A DNA stretch of 64,000 nucleotides from Glandiceps talaboti (lineage: Eukaryota; Hemichordata; Enteropneusta; Spengelidae). Below are positions 1 through 11,182 of this stretch, piece by piece. The translations under genes were made by a program, and so were the position numbers. Below the pieces are notes generated by a model. It saw only the letters and a list, made by a program, of their open reading frames with translations, ran no database searches and was not told the origin of the DNA. How positions within the stretch are numbered: the first letter of the stretch is position 1; each line of letters starts with the position of its first letter. Location of the stretch: positions 12,108,546-12,172,545 of the forward strand of contig NC_135557.1 of the NCBI RefSeq assembly GCF_964340395.1, in the 5' to 3' direction.

Positions 1-624
1 GGAGCTGCATGAGCAAGCTTTATAGAATGTCTTTCTTATCAACAATGTGTGTGTAGAATGGTGTGAATTGTGAAGAAAAAAAATATAAACTAATAATCGA
101 AATCATAAATTATGCAAATGATTCACTAAATTTAAATAGTCACCATTATCATTAAGACACGTGCACATTGTTATCTGGTCCTTCTATTTTCATTATATGG
201 ATGAAATGGTTTTTTTAGACAGAGAGAAAATTTACATTTTAGCCCAATTCGAACGAAATTTGATGGTAATGACTAAATTAATTAGGTCGTGTAAGTATTT
301 CATGAATGTTAATGAGATGAGTCATTTCCATAATTAATGATTTTCACTTAGATTAGACTAAATCTTAAGAATGCGGACTTCAGATTCAATAAATAATTCA
401 AACATGACAAAGCGGACTTGTCCTGGAAGGTTTAGTGATGGAGGTTTTAATTTTGATGAGTCATTTGCATAATTAATGATTTTCTGCAATTAGTCTATAT
501 ATGCTATATAGAATTTAAATTTGTTTTAGAGAATATAATATATCAATCTGTAAATATAGATAGAGATATAAAATAATATAATATATAATATATCATCTTC
601 TTCTTTCTCATTTTTTCCTCGAAG
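1..624. other. non-coding lead-in, probable intron
   Basis: AT-rich sequence with no supported reading frame. It ends in a pyrimidine-rich acceptor (about 597-624) directly before the Gal_lectin exon, so at least the right part is probably an intron of a gene that begins outside the window. Confidence 0.4.
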
Positions 625-896
625 GATATGTGTGCGAACATGGTAAACTTTCCCTGTCGTGTACTGTAGGTACGATACGGATTAAGACTGCACTTTATGG
701 ACGTGAGAGCTATTCGATTTGTGCCTATGCTGGAGGTATCGATATAACGTGCAGGGCGCGGGGAAGTTTTTATATTGTTAAGATGATGTGCGATGGGCAT
801 CCTTCATGCAGCATATATGCCAAGAATGCGATTTTTGGAGATCCATGTCGTGGTACACAGAAATACTTAACTGTAACCTTCACATGCGGTGACTAG
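625..896 (+). CDS. terminal exon, galactose/rhamnose-binding (SUEL-type) lectin domain
   Basis: The exon follows a strong acceptor (TTTTTTCCTCGAAG at 611-624) and runs open to TAG at 894-896. It encodes about 90 residues forming a whole Gal_lectin domain of the sea-urchin-egg / rhamnose-binding lectin family. The family marks are visible: CEHGKLSLSC near the start, a YGR motif, evenly spaced cysteines, CDGHPSCSIYA, then DPCRGTQKYL and a final TFTCGD. These domains bind L-rhamnose or galactose and work in innate recognition or egg adhesion. The stop comes just after the last cysteine, so the domain is at the C-terminus. Upstream exons are outside the window. The bases after the stop (897-1020) recur at 2960-3085, so the locus seems duplicated here. 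The domain call is firm; partner domains are unknown. Confidence 0.85.
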
Positions 897-2194
897 ATTT
901 TTCTAAGACTTTATGTTTTATTTGTGCGGTACCCTGAGAAATGATATATTGTATGCATATGTTTCATAGATTCCAGATAAACACATTGCAACAAAAAAAA
1001 TTGGACCAAAAGTAATCTATATGATATTCAACAAGGATGCATTGTGGCGCAGTGACTACGCATGCGCTTTCCACATACTATGTGCATTCTCCACGCAGAG
1101 GGCTTGATCTTGTGTACTATGTATATATTGCTACCGTACTGGTTGTCATAACATCGCCATGCATTGTAATATTGTAACAGTAGACCTGTTGGCATGATTA
1201 TCGTAACATTGTAACGAGTATCAAGGCATCACTGTACCCCTAGAAATTGTTACACTATTTGAAAGTTTGACATACGGTACGCGATACAGACCATTTCTTT
1301 CCAAGTTGTCAATTCTTTTGCTTGCCGGCATGAGTTACATCAGAGTACCAAGGTGCATGTGGTCTTAAAGTGATCCAGACCACTGATGACAATTATATTG
1401 ACATAGTGCAGTAGAATTACCGGGTTGTGGAAGTACGGTTTTGACATTTGTATTGTCGATAATTGAATTCTTTTACATGTTCTAAAAAAAATAATTACAT
1501 TTCTATGTTGTTGGTACAGTAACATTCCTAAATCATCGAAGTCGCGATGTTCGGCAAAATGTAAACAAAACATTTGCGACGCAATTGATGAATGTATTCA
1601 GTTATTCATAGCCAATAATTTCGTTATGTATTAAAATTGACGTTTTTCTTTGGAAAAAATCCATGTTTAATGTTGCATCATGGAAAATGTGATAATATAT
1701 ACTAATCAATTAGTATTGTAAACAATGTTGTTAAATTGTTTATAACCACGAATGATCAATTCATATTTAGCTTGACCAGTGTGGGAGGTTTATTTCATCG
1801 GTAACTCCAGATAGTAAGATATTACGATAACCACAGATAATCCCATAGTCCTTTGCGTCAGAGCATGCTCAGTCTGAATTGCAAGTTCCCTATTGTAAGT
1901 GATAGTTACCTTTGCTTCAGTCAGTAGAATACTCTGAGTGAATTTTAAATACGCAGTAAATCCTGCCCAAAATCGTATAACATCCGCTTGTGGCCCTTTC
2001 AGGCAAACGGGTGGATGGATATAAATAGCATTTTTTGAATCTCTACATAACATATGTCTTTTCGACCATCTGGATTTTAAATGTAAATCATATTTAATAT
2101 ATATTATATTTGAGAGACAGCATGGTTAATGATATCTGATCAGAAGTTAAAATCACCGTTGTTGTCTGAATATACACACTGTTAACTAGAAAGG
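897..2194. other. 3' flank of the Gal_lectin exon and spacer
   Basis: The first 120 bases are probably 3' UTR of the lectin exon and are repeated near 2960-3085. The rest has no supported gene. The right part (about 1780-2190) precedes the exon at 2195 and recurs inverted at about 6550-6930. Confidence 0.4.
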
Positions 2195-2381
2195 ATGATG
2201 GATAGACTTCGCCGAGCTTACACCATAAGTGAAAGAGAATATGAAGCTCAAATCCAAACACGCTATACAACTAAACGACGACATATGTTGGTGGTTATTG
2301 CGTTGATAATAATGGCATTGGTCGCCATTGTGTGTGTTACTTACAAGTTGTACATATCTTCATTATCGGAGAAATATGAAG
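2195..2381 (+). CDS. first exon: short cytoplasmic segment plus transmembrane helix
   Basis: The exon opens with ATGATG and encodes about 62 residues. A basic, Tyr-containing segment (MMDRLRRAYTISEREYEAQI) comes first, then KRRH and a hydrophobic helix at about residues 31-53 (LVVIALIIMALVAIVCV). With no signal peptide and positive charge before the helix, this looks like the N-terminus of a type II membrane protein. The frame could continue to 2452, but AAG|GCAAGT at 2379-2387 looks like a GC-type splice donor. A decayed copy of a Gal_lectin tail with its 3' UTR lies 0.5-0.7 kb downstream, so I infer a type II membrane protein that once ended in a Gal_lectin domain. An inverted copy lies at about 6.39-6.55 kb. 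I do not recognise the protein. Confidence 0.5.
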
Positions 2382-2879
2382 GCAAGTACAATGAAAATCA
2401 CATGAGAAAAAAACAATCGTCGTCTGACTCGACAAAGATCTCGCTATACTAACATAAATATTGCTACATTTTAACGACTGACATGACAAAAATGATTGGC
2501 GCAAAATTGTTACATTTTAATATATTCTCTGGTATTAAGACAAATATTTACCACTAGTATGTTAACGACATTAACATTTTACTCCACCGATATGCTTCAA
2601 AAAGGTGCATGTTCTTACATCATATAATGCTATGATTTGACGATTATGTGCTAAAATAACGGTAGCCATTTGAAATATGGTGGAACGAAACTGTGTTTTG
2701 AAGAGTTGTTGACTCGCAGGACCACGATAGCTCAGATTCAAAGTTAAAACAAACAAAACTTGGCTTGCGTGTGGTGCAATATACTGAGTGTAAATATTCA
2801 CGCTGTAAAACAGACATCCATGGAAAACAATATTAGTATTTCGATTGTATTTTTCTCTCCATCCAGGGGAAAATCAGAA

Positions 2880-3085
2880 TATCCTTTCTGATTCAACAAC
2901 AGTTGACACTAGAAGGATGCATACCCAGTTTCCAACTGCCTTCACTATGACCCGATGACTAGATTCTCCCACGGATTTTATACTGTGTACAGTGAGGCAC
3001 CCTAAGAAACAATACATGTGATGCATATGTTACATATATTCTAGATAAATACATTGCAAATAAAATTGAACCAAAAGTAATCTAT
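2880..3085 (+). pseudogene. decayed Gal_lectin exon tail with 3' UTR
   Basis: The stretch around 2925-2965 aligns loosely with the end of the lectin exon (ACCCAG..CCTTCACTATGACCCGATGACTAG against ACACAG..CCTTCACATGCGGTGACTAG). The following 120 bases match the 3' flank at 897-1020, including the shared ACCAAAAGTAATCTATATG-like end. The domain itself is no longer readable. Confidence 0.5.
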
Positions 3086-3339
3086 GGCCCTATATGGTAT
3101 TCAACTACACCAAAATGGTGATAATTTAGTAAGACCCTGTACATTTTACGTATACATAACATGTCAAACATATGTGTGGTGGAGGTTTATTTTCGAAAAT
3201 GTTGTCTTTACTAGGGGATGGAGGTCACTTTGGCTTTGGAACTTTGGGGTCAGTTTGAGAAAAACCATTATTCAACTCTCGAGTAAATAAACGGTGACAA
3301 TTATTTTTTATAAAATAAATTTATTGCGGGTTGTTATTT

Positions 3340-3880
3340 TTAAATGAAATGGTATATATGGGCATGCCATGCTTGTTTTTCGAGGAATGCTGAGAGAAAA
3401 ACTACACCCCCTGGGATTTTTGAATACAAATGTTCATTTGCTATACTAATAGCTAGTTATGCTACTTTGCCGAATATCTCTTTTATATAGGAAAAGTGGT
3501 ATTTTGAAATTAAAAAAAATATCTAAGATTTTATGGATAATTCACATGATTCAAATGGGACATAATGTATTTTTGTTGAAAATGTCTTTCTTCTTATGAT
3601 GTAACACAACTTTTATGATAATATGATATGATTGTGACTTTATCATGGGTGTATTGAAAACAAATATAAAGTGGTTAACTGTTACATTTATTTTTCGCTC
3701 TTACCAATAAATTGTCTGTTAAATTAATCACTGGCTCCGGTTCTTTACTCTCCCAATCCGTCCATGTGGGGCGCCCTACTATTTAGAAACAGTGCAATTT
3801 CATCCTATGATCATCATGAATCGTTTGTCAAAATTTCTGTGGTGATGATCGTGATTCAGAACATTATGAAAGCCCGTTAG
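3340..3880 (+). repeat. dispersed repeat family, copy 1 (plus)
   Basis: About 540 bases running from a GGGCATGCCATGC segment to a GGCGCCCTACTATTTAGAAACAG segment. Related copies lie in the opposite orientation at about 7200-7700, 21740-22350, 41130-41720 and 61340-61930. No coding capacity is seen. It could be a SINE or MITE, but I could not define its ends. Confidence 0.5.
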
Positions 3881-3895
3881 TGCCATCTACAAAAG

Positions 3896-3898
<3 letters not shown>

Positions 3899-3971
<73 letters not shown>
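3899..3971. repeat. (TA)n microsatellite
   Basis: Pure AT dinucleotide tract abutting the left arm of the 75-bp palindrome. Confidence 0.95.
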
Positions 3972-3974
<3 letters not shown>

Positions 3975-4135
3975 CAAAGTAGGTTGGTTGGAACTTGAGG
4001 TGCTTGGTTGTTACTCCGAGTTTCACGCTCAATGCGTTCATCAGACACGCTCAATGCGTTGTCTGATGAACGCATTGAGCGTGAAACTCGGAGTAACAAC
4101 CAAGCACCTCAAGTTCCAACCAACCTACTTTGATT
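3972..4135. repeat. perfect palindrome, 75-bp arms, 14-bp spacer
   Basis: Left arm 3972-4046 and right arm 4061-4135 are exact reverse complements as read. The 14-base spacer (4047-4060, ACGCTCAATGCGTT) repeats a segment already present inside the left arm (4025-4038). The palindrome sits between two (TA)n tracts. The CTGATGA..GAAAC core within each arm resembles the hammerhead motifs found in terminal repeats of Penelope-like elements, so I infer a head-to-head pair of element tails. Confidence 0.85.
4058..4100 (+). ncRNA. candidate hammerhead ribozyme
   Basis: All parts of a hammerhead fold can be placed. Helix I is GTTGT (4058-4062) with ACAAC (4096-4100). The conserved core is CTGATGA (4063-4069). 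Stem II is ACGC (4070-4073) with GCGT (4079-4082) around the loop ATTGA. GAAA is at 4083-4086. Helix III is ACT (4086-4088) with AGT (4092-4094) around CGG, and cleavage is expected after A4095 (a GUA site). The very short helix III is typical of hammerheads reported in Penelope-like elements. The minus strand carries the same core, but its helix I pairs over only about 3 bases. Activity is inferred. Confidence 0.6.
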
Positions 4136-4192
4136 ATTCCCGCCCTGCTTACCCAAGCATCGAGCACTCTATTCTACGAGTTTGATACTATT

Positions 4193-5300
<1,108 letters not shown>

Positions 5301-5306
5301 AATTAA

Positions 5307-5307
<1 letters not shown>

Positions 5308-5350
<43 letters not shown>

Positions 5351-5559
5351 GGACGGACGGACGGACGGACGGGCGGGCGGGCCGGCGGGCGGACGGACAG
5401 ACGGAAGGACGGACAGACGGACGGACGGACGGACGGACGGACGGGCGGGCGGGCGGGCGGGCGGGCGGGCGGGCGGGCGGGCGGGCGGGCGGGCGGGCGG
5501 ACGGACGGACGGACGGACGGACGGACGGACGGACGGACGGACGGACGGACGGACGGACG

Positions 5560-5655
<96 letters not shown>
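5308..5655. repeat. nested tetranucleotide array GACA / GACG / GGCG
   Basis: About 350 bases of 4-bp units in blocks: GACA, then GACG, a short GGCG block, mixed GACG/GACA, a long GGCG block (about 5441-5500), GACG (to about 5565) and GACA again. Each block differs from its neighbour by one base per unit. The array is CpG-rich in an AT-rich setting. Confidence 0.95.
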
Positions 5656-5657
<2 letters not shown>

Positions 5658-5722
5658 GAGAGACAGATAAGGGGAGACAATGATAAAGAGACAAATACAA
5701 ACAGAGACAGACAGAAACTGAA

Positions 5723-5747
5723 TGTGTGTGTGTTGGTGTGTGTGTGT

Positions 5748-5804
<57 letters not shown>
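5723..5804. repeat. (TG)n microsatellite
   Basis: Near-pure TG dinucleotides with few interruptions, 60 bases right of the tetranucleotide array. Confidence 0.95.
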
Positions 5805-5811
<7 letters not shown>

Positions 5812-6385
5812 TCAAAAATATAACATCAAAATAGTTATTTAAATTTCTTTTGGTAATAAATTCAACTACTTTTAAAATGCAAAATGTCAGCGGGTAACCC
5901 AAATATATTACTTATGTTTAATTAAAAATGTTTAATTAGTTCAAGTTATCTTTTGTATTAAATGTTGGCAGTCTCAGTGAGCAATCTTCCTTTTTACAGC
6001 CCATGACAAATTGCATCCAACTACGTACAATACTGCGCAAGCAGTAAGCTAAAAGACACCCTCAGCCTCTTTACCTTTCTGTACACAACATGTTTAATAA
6101 TTTGCTGATATCAATCTTACTAGTATATTGTATATGATCATTTGTATTGCTGTCTCGCATTGTTCCTGGTTACTAGTCCCTAATATTGGGTCATATGTGT
6201 TAGTCCATGCGTCGATATTTGTGTTCTTTTTCCACATGTATCTCAGAAATGCATGAGCAGACATAAAGCAAACCTGACACAAATGTCTGATACTAAAGTT
6301 ATGTAAGTCATCTTGATATTGTGACCGTCGTGATAATGATCGAATGACAGCTGTATTTGTCGTAAAAATGCACAATAATGAAGAT
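5805..6385. other. no gene seen
   Basis: AT-rich spacer. The right end merges into the inverted copy of the transmembrane first exon. Confidence 0.4.
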
Positions 6386-6389
6386 ATGT

Positions 6390-6550
6390 ACATCTTGTAA
6401 GTAACACACGCAATTGGCGACCAATGCCATTATTATCAACGCAATAACCACCAACATATATCGTAGTTTAGTTGTACTGCGTGTTTGGATTTGAGCTTCA
6501 TATTCTCTTTCACTTATGGTGTAATTAGCTCGGCGAAGTCTATCCATCAT
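6390..6550 (-). pseudogene. inverted decayed copy of the transmembrane first exon
   Basis: On the minus strand it starts at 6550 with MMDRLRRANYTISEREYEAQ, one codon longer than the plus copy at 2195. The helix begins the same way (MLVVIALIIMALVA), but an extra base near 6412-6418 shifts the frame within it. The sequence upstream of the start (6551-6930) also matches 1790-2190, so a block of about 0.6 kb was inverted and copied. Confidence 0.75.
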
Positions 6551-7199
6551 CCTTTCTAGTTAACAGCAGTGTGTATATTCAGACAACAACGGTGATTTTA
6601 ACTTCTGATCAGATATCATTAACCATGCTGCCTCTCAAATATAATATATATTAAATATGATTTACATTTAAAATCCAGATGGTCGAAAAGACATATGTTA
6701 TGTAGAGATTCAAAACATGCTATTTATATCATCCAAACGTTTGCCTGAAAGGGCCACAAGCGGATTTTATACGATTTTGGGCGGGATTTACTGCGTATTT
6801 AAAATTCACTCAGAGTATTCTACTGACTGAAGCAAAGGTAACTATCACTTACAATAGGGAACTTGCAATCCAAAGGACTATGGGATTATCTGTGATTATG
6901 GATCTGGTGCTACCGATGAAATAAACAGCCCACACTGGTCAGGGTAAAAATGAATTGATTATTTGAGATAAAAAACATTTATTATCACATTTCCCATGAT
7001 GCAATATTCAACATGGCGGGTTTGCAAGTTCCCAATTGATTTTAATTGCATTGCATTAAATTGTATTGAATTGATTTGTATTGATTTGAATTGAATTGAA
7101 TTCAATTCAATTCAATTGAATAGAACTGAATTTATGGTAAAAGTTTATCCAAGTACACATTAAAATAAAAGGTAAACTATATACTAAATGAAGATAATG

Positions 7200-7700
7200 A
7201 AGGTATTTATACTCGATCATTCGTATGTTCTGACTCACGATCATTACGACGTAAAGTTTGCCACTAACGGGACACTTCATTCTCGATGACCACAGAACGA
7301 AATTGCACTGTTTCTAAATAGTAGGGCACCCCACGTGGCCGGATTTGGAGAGTAAAGAAATGGAGCCAGTGACTGATTTAACATATACAATTTATTGGTA
7401 AGAGCGAAAAACAAATGCGACAATCACTCACTTTCTTTTTATTTTCAATACGCCCATGATAAAGTCACAATCATATCATATTGTCATAGAAGTTACATAT
7501 AAAGAAATGTATTTCAATAAAATTTACATTGTTTTCCATTTGAATCATGTGACCACCCTTCAAATCTTAGATATATTTTTTTATTAAATACCACTTTTCC
7601 TAAATGACAGTAGCATAGCTAGCTATTAGTATAGTAAATATGCATTATTTAAAGAAAAATCATCCCAGGGGTGTAGTCCTTCTCTCAACATTTGACAAAC
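7200..7700 (-). repeat. dispersed repeat family, copy 2 (minus); left part of unit Z
   Basis: Reverse-complement relative of 3340-3880 and co-oriented with the copies in A, B and C. From here to about 9.6 kb the order of segments follows the right end of units A-C, so this is the remaining end of an older copy of the array unit. Confidence 0.6.
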
Positions 7701-9430
7701 CAAATATGGCAACGAATCGTTCATGAACAAAATGTTTTTAAAAACGTTCGCGATCGTTTTGTCTACTGAAGGCGCCCTAAGTACTAATGCTGACTCTGAA
7801 CAGCACTCCTCGTCTCAAACTGTATAAGCTTTCTATTGCCAATACACGCAATATGTATTGAGTATTGATCTTATACAAATGGGCTATTCTACACTATCTA
7901 GTGAGTGGTTTGGATAGTTCTACTTCATACAATTTCTACTAAATATACATTTTTTCATTACACAAAATTATAAATAAATAGCTAATTGTTTCTGGCTACA
8001 CTAGCTGCAAGTGGGATGGGTTTTTTAATAGAAAATTATTTATTGCAAATAAAGACTTAACCATAATATCATACCTCTAATTATTAGTTAGTAAATATAC
8101 TGTTTGTTGGCTGATTAGTTACACCTAATGCAGATTTAAAATAATTTATGTATCTTGTGACAAAAACACGCTATCTGCATACACAGTACAGCATTAGATG
8201 ACGTGTAGAAACCCCTACCGAACTATTTATTAAACTGATTGAATGTGGCCGACTTAAGGCATACAATTCTCGACTCACTGTTCCATTTGAGCTAAAAACA
8301 TACTCCCAATAACAGCTACAATACAAGATTGAATGATTTCGTAAACAAAACATTCATTCATAAAGCTCTGCTGCAGTGATTAGTAACAATTGATCCCAAA
8401 TAATGAAAGTGGACAGACACATTTTCTGAAATCCCATTTGTAACTTGTCAATTACCAGATAGTTTCTCTTTTCTTGGCCTAGTGAAAATAACATTTTGTT
8501 TAGGGAACCTTTAGTAATTACACATTGGGGAGGGCCAGGGTAATAAGGGGTGGGTCAATTTTTACAAATCGGCCGTCTAAGAGGGCCATATTTTAGAACA
8601 TGAAAATTAAGGGGCGGTGTCACATTTTGCTTTGACTCATTTTTTTTATCTAACTTTTCATTATTTTGTATTGTAGAGTTATCCCACCGCTGCCACCACT
8701 CCAAACCCCTTTGCTACAATATCCCACCACTGCCACCATTGTAAAGTAATATCATAACATAACAGTGAAATGCACTGAATTAACTGCTGTGGAGAAGAGA
8801 AACGAGTCTCACAGTAGTAAAGGGGGCGGGCAGCTTGGTAAAATATTGGGGATAATGTGGCGGAGGGGATATGTTGACCTTGGTCCTGTAGTTATCTGTA
8901 ATGCACTTATCTAGTTTTTGGGAGATCTGGCCTTCAGCTCATCAGCCAATGACATCTTAGCACAATTAATTTAATACAACCACAAACTCACTGTGATGGT
9001 AACAGTGGGAAAGAACAAATTCCTCTACTATCAATGTGGTGTGACTTTACTACAGAAAAACCTCTCTCTAGTGGGAACCCAGGACCTCCCGACTACTAGT
9101 CTCGACCTCTAACAACTTCACCACAGGAAGGCAGTGTTAAAACATTGTTTTCATGAAATATTTGAGCAAGGAGAACGAAATATCTTAGATAATAGAAATA
9201 GAGGGAGGGACACTTTTTATCGTTATTTTATGCCACAGACCGGGCGTGATTTGCCCTAGCTCCCCCCTTTGCAATTACTGAAGGTTTCTATACTGTAATA
9301 TGCCATTCATGCTGTTTTAGTCCTGTTTCATTTACTATGGTTACATATAAACCCGTTTGGATGGGAGGCTGTGTATTGTAACTGTTTTTATAGATTTGTG
9401 ATACGTTATGTTACTATAATATACTATTCT
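7701..9430. other. right flank of unit Z, no gene seen
   Basis: Blocks here match flanks in later units: about 7780-8400 resembles 23540-24360 and 42420-42580, and about 8500-9400 (GGGAGGGCCAGGG region) resembles 24680-25080, 43050-43400 and 63260-63610. No coding frame is supported. Divergence is clearly greater than between B and C. Confidence 0.5.
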
Positions 9431-9433
9431 ATT

Positions 9434-9443
9434 ACTACTACTG

Positions 9444-9486
<43 letters not shown>
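9434..9486. repeat. (TAC)n triplet tract
   Basis: ACT/TAC triplets, expanded here. The matching places in the other units (about 25070, 43415, 63620) have only two or three units. Confidence 0.9.
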
Positions 9487-9832
9487 ACTAGGTGTTACAA
9501 GATCATAAAATAGTGACAATACACGAGTGAACTGAGAATCATTGTTTTGGGGGTCGATCGGGGACAATATTCAATCTATCTAATATGTGAAATTTTTCAA
9601 TATAACATTTTGAAAAGCTTGTTGTAGTTGTGATTACAATGTTATCGTTGGGGGCGTGCTAGATGCCACGCAAACGAGTTTGATAGTGCTTATAACGATG
9701 TCTAGTACACTTATACAGATGCAACAGTTCGTTTGATCTGAATTCCAACATGATATCCATTCCTTGGCATGGTGTTAAATAAGTCAATTTGCACACTTGG
9801 TTGTCCAGCATTGTATGAAAGATTAGTAACCA

Positions 9833-9936
9833 GCATACTTCAATATAACTATGCCGATCGAAGGGACAACAAAGAAGATTGCTATCCATGTCGTTGCTAT
9901 GACAACTATCATCATGGACGCATTCTCCATTATTAA
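9833..9936 (-). pseudogene. copy A lectin gene, transmembrane exon, 3' piece
   Basis: In the frame set by the upstream exons this piece encodes the helix and tail, including ATTWIAIFFVVPSIGIVIL and the ending KYAGY, with TAA at 9833-9835. The same exon is whole in B and C. In A it is cut by a LINE, and the remaining first 17 bases lie at 13546-13562. Confidence 0.8.
9922..9936. repeat. 15-bp target site duplication, left
   Basis: ATTCTCCATTATTAA, identical to 13546-13560. The pair brackets the LINE. The uninterrupted site exists in B (near 27920-27932) and C (near 44380-44393). Confidence 0.9.
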
Positions 9937-10044
9937 ATGTTAGGTCTTTTATTAGTGTAGTTAAAGGCCATCGGCCCAACATACAATGTACAAATAATTT
10001 ACCCACAAACATGGCAGGAGAAAATGAAAGAATATACATAACAC

Positions 10045-11100
10045 TCAGACAACGGCATGCACTTCCTTACGTAGCTTCATAGCGTGGAATACATATACAG
10101 CTAACTTTTGAATAATAACAGTATCGGGTGAAGTCATTAAATCTATAAATTTACGTTCAGTGGGAGGGTTAAAATAGAAATAAGGAATATACTTATCTCT
10201 GTAATGATTGAAAAAGGAACAAACCAGGAGGAAATGAAACTCATTTTCTACATTGCCGGAATCACAAAGTAAACATATACGCTGACTTCTTTCAATATTA
10301 AATTTTCTGTCTGTTTCTACACGAAGATAATGTGAGGAACAACGAAAACGTGATAACGACTGTAAATGAATAGGAATATTTAAACAGAACAAATATTGTT
10401 CAGGTTCAAGTGACACCTTGAAATTACAATATGTAGATAATTTGTCAATAGAACACACGTCACTTTGCCAGGTGATAAATAAGTACTCTTTGAACTTGTC
10501 TACAAAAGTTTTAAGAAAACTATTTATATTTGGGACTTGCTGAGAATCCCAAACTTCGCTTAGATTGGCTAATGAGAGCAAGTTCTGTATATGCTTCACC
10601 CAGGTTGGCCTTGACCTGACACCAGAGACTTCAATATTATATAGCATGTCGTAACATTTGCGGGGGTATCTATTCTTGGGCATGTTTAACAACTTGGCCC
10701 AGTATTTTACACAACGTTTAGCAGTATACAAATAAATGGGATATCTGCCACAATCTCCTAACACAGCGACATTTGAAGCATTACTAAAAACACCTAGAAA
10801 AGAGCGACATGCCAGATGATAAATTCTTTCAAGTGAATCAAACTGCTCGTACCCCCAAACTTCTGACCCGTAGGACAAAATAGGCAAAATCATCGTGTCA
10901 AACAGTTTAAAAAACGTATCGTATGACAACATTCCTGTCTTTTTGGTTGCCCTTACTAAACTAAACAGTACTTTTCTAGCTTGTTGAGCCAACGTTTTCG
11001 TAGCCATAGACCATTGCAAGCGACAAGAAATTAATAGACCCAAGTACTTATAATAGGAGACAACATCAACTGGTTGACCCTTGTAGGTCCACCTCTCCAT
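10045..11100 (-). pseudogene. LINE ORF, C-terminal part of the reverse transcriptase protein
   Basis: Continues the shifted frame without a stop from FADDVALV (about 11250). It contains the thumb-like region (YYKYLGLLISCRLQW, LPILSYGSEVWGYEQ) and, near the end, a CX2CX8HX4C motif (CLLCDSGNVENEFHFLLVC) of the zinc-knuckle type seen at LINE C-termini. It ends about 110 bases before the 3' end of the element. Confidence 0.85.
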
Positions 11101-11182
11101 CCTGGAGAGAGGCCCACCTGCTTTGAATGTAACAACTTTGGTCTTTGATAAATTGACAACTAGTTTCCAATGGTCGCAGTAA

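Noticed and set aside
9659-10039. 126-codon minus frame over the LINE 3' end and lectin exon
   Set aside because: Crosses the insertion junction in a frame different from the transmembrane exon; the phase-matched frame gives the membrane helix instead.
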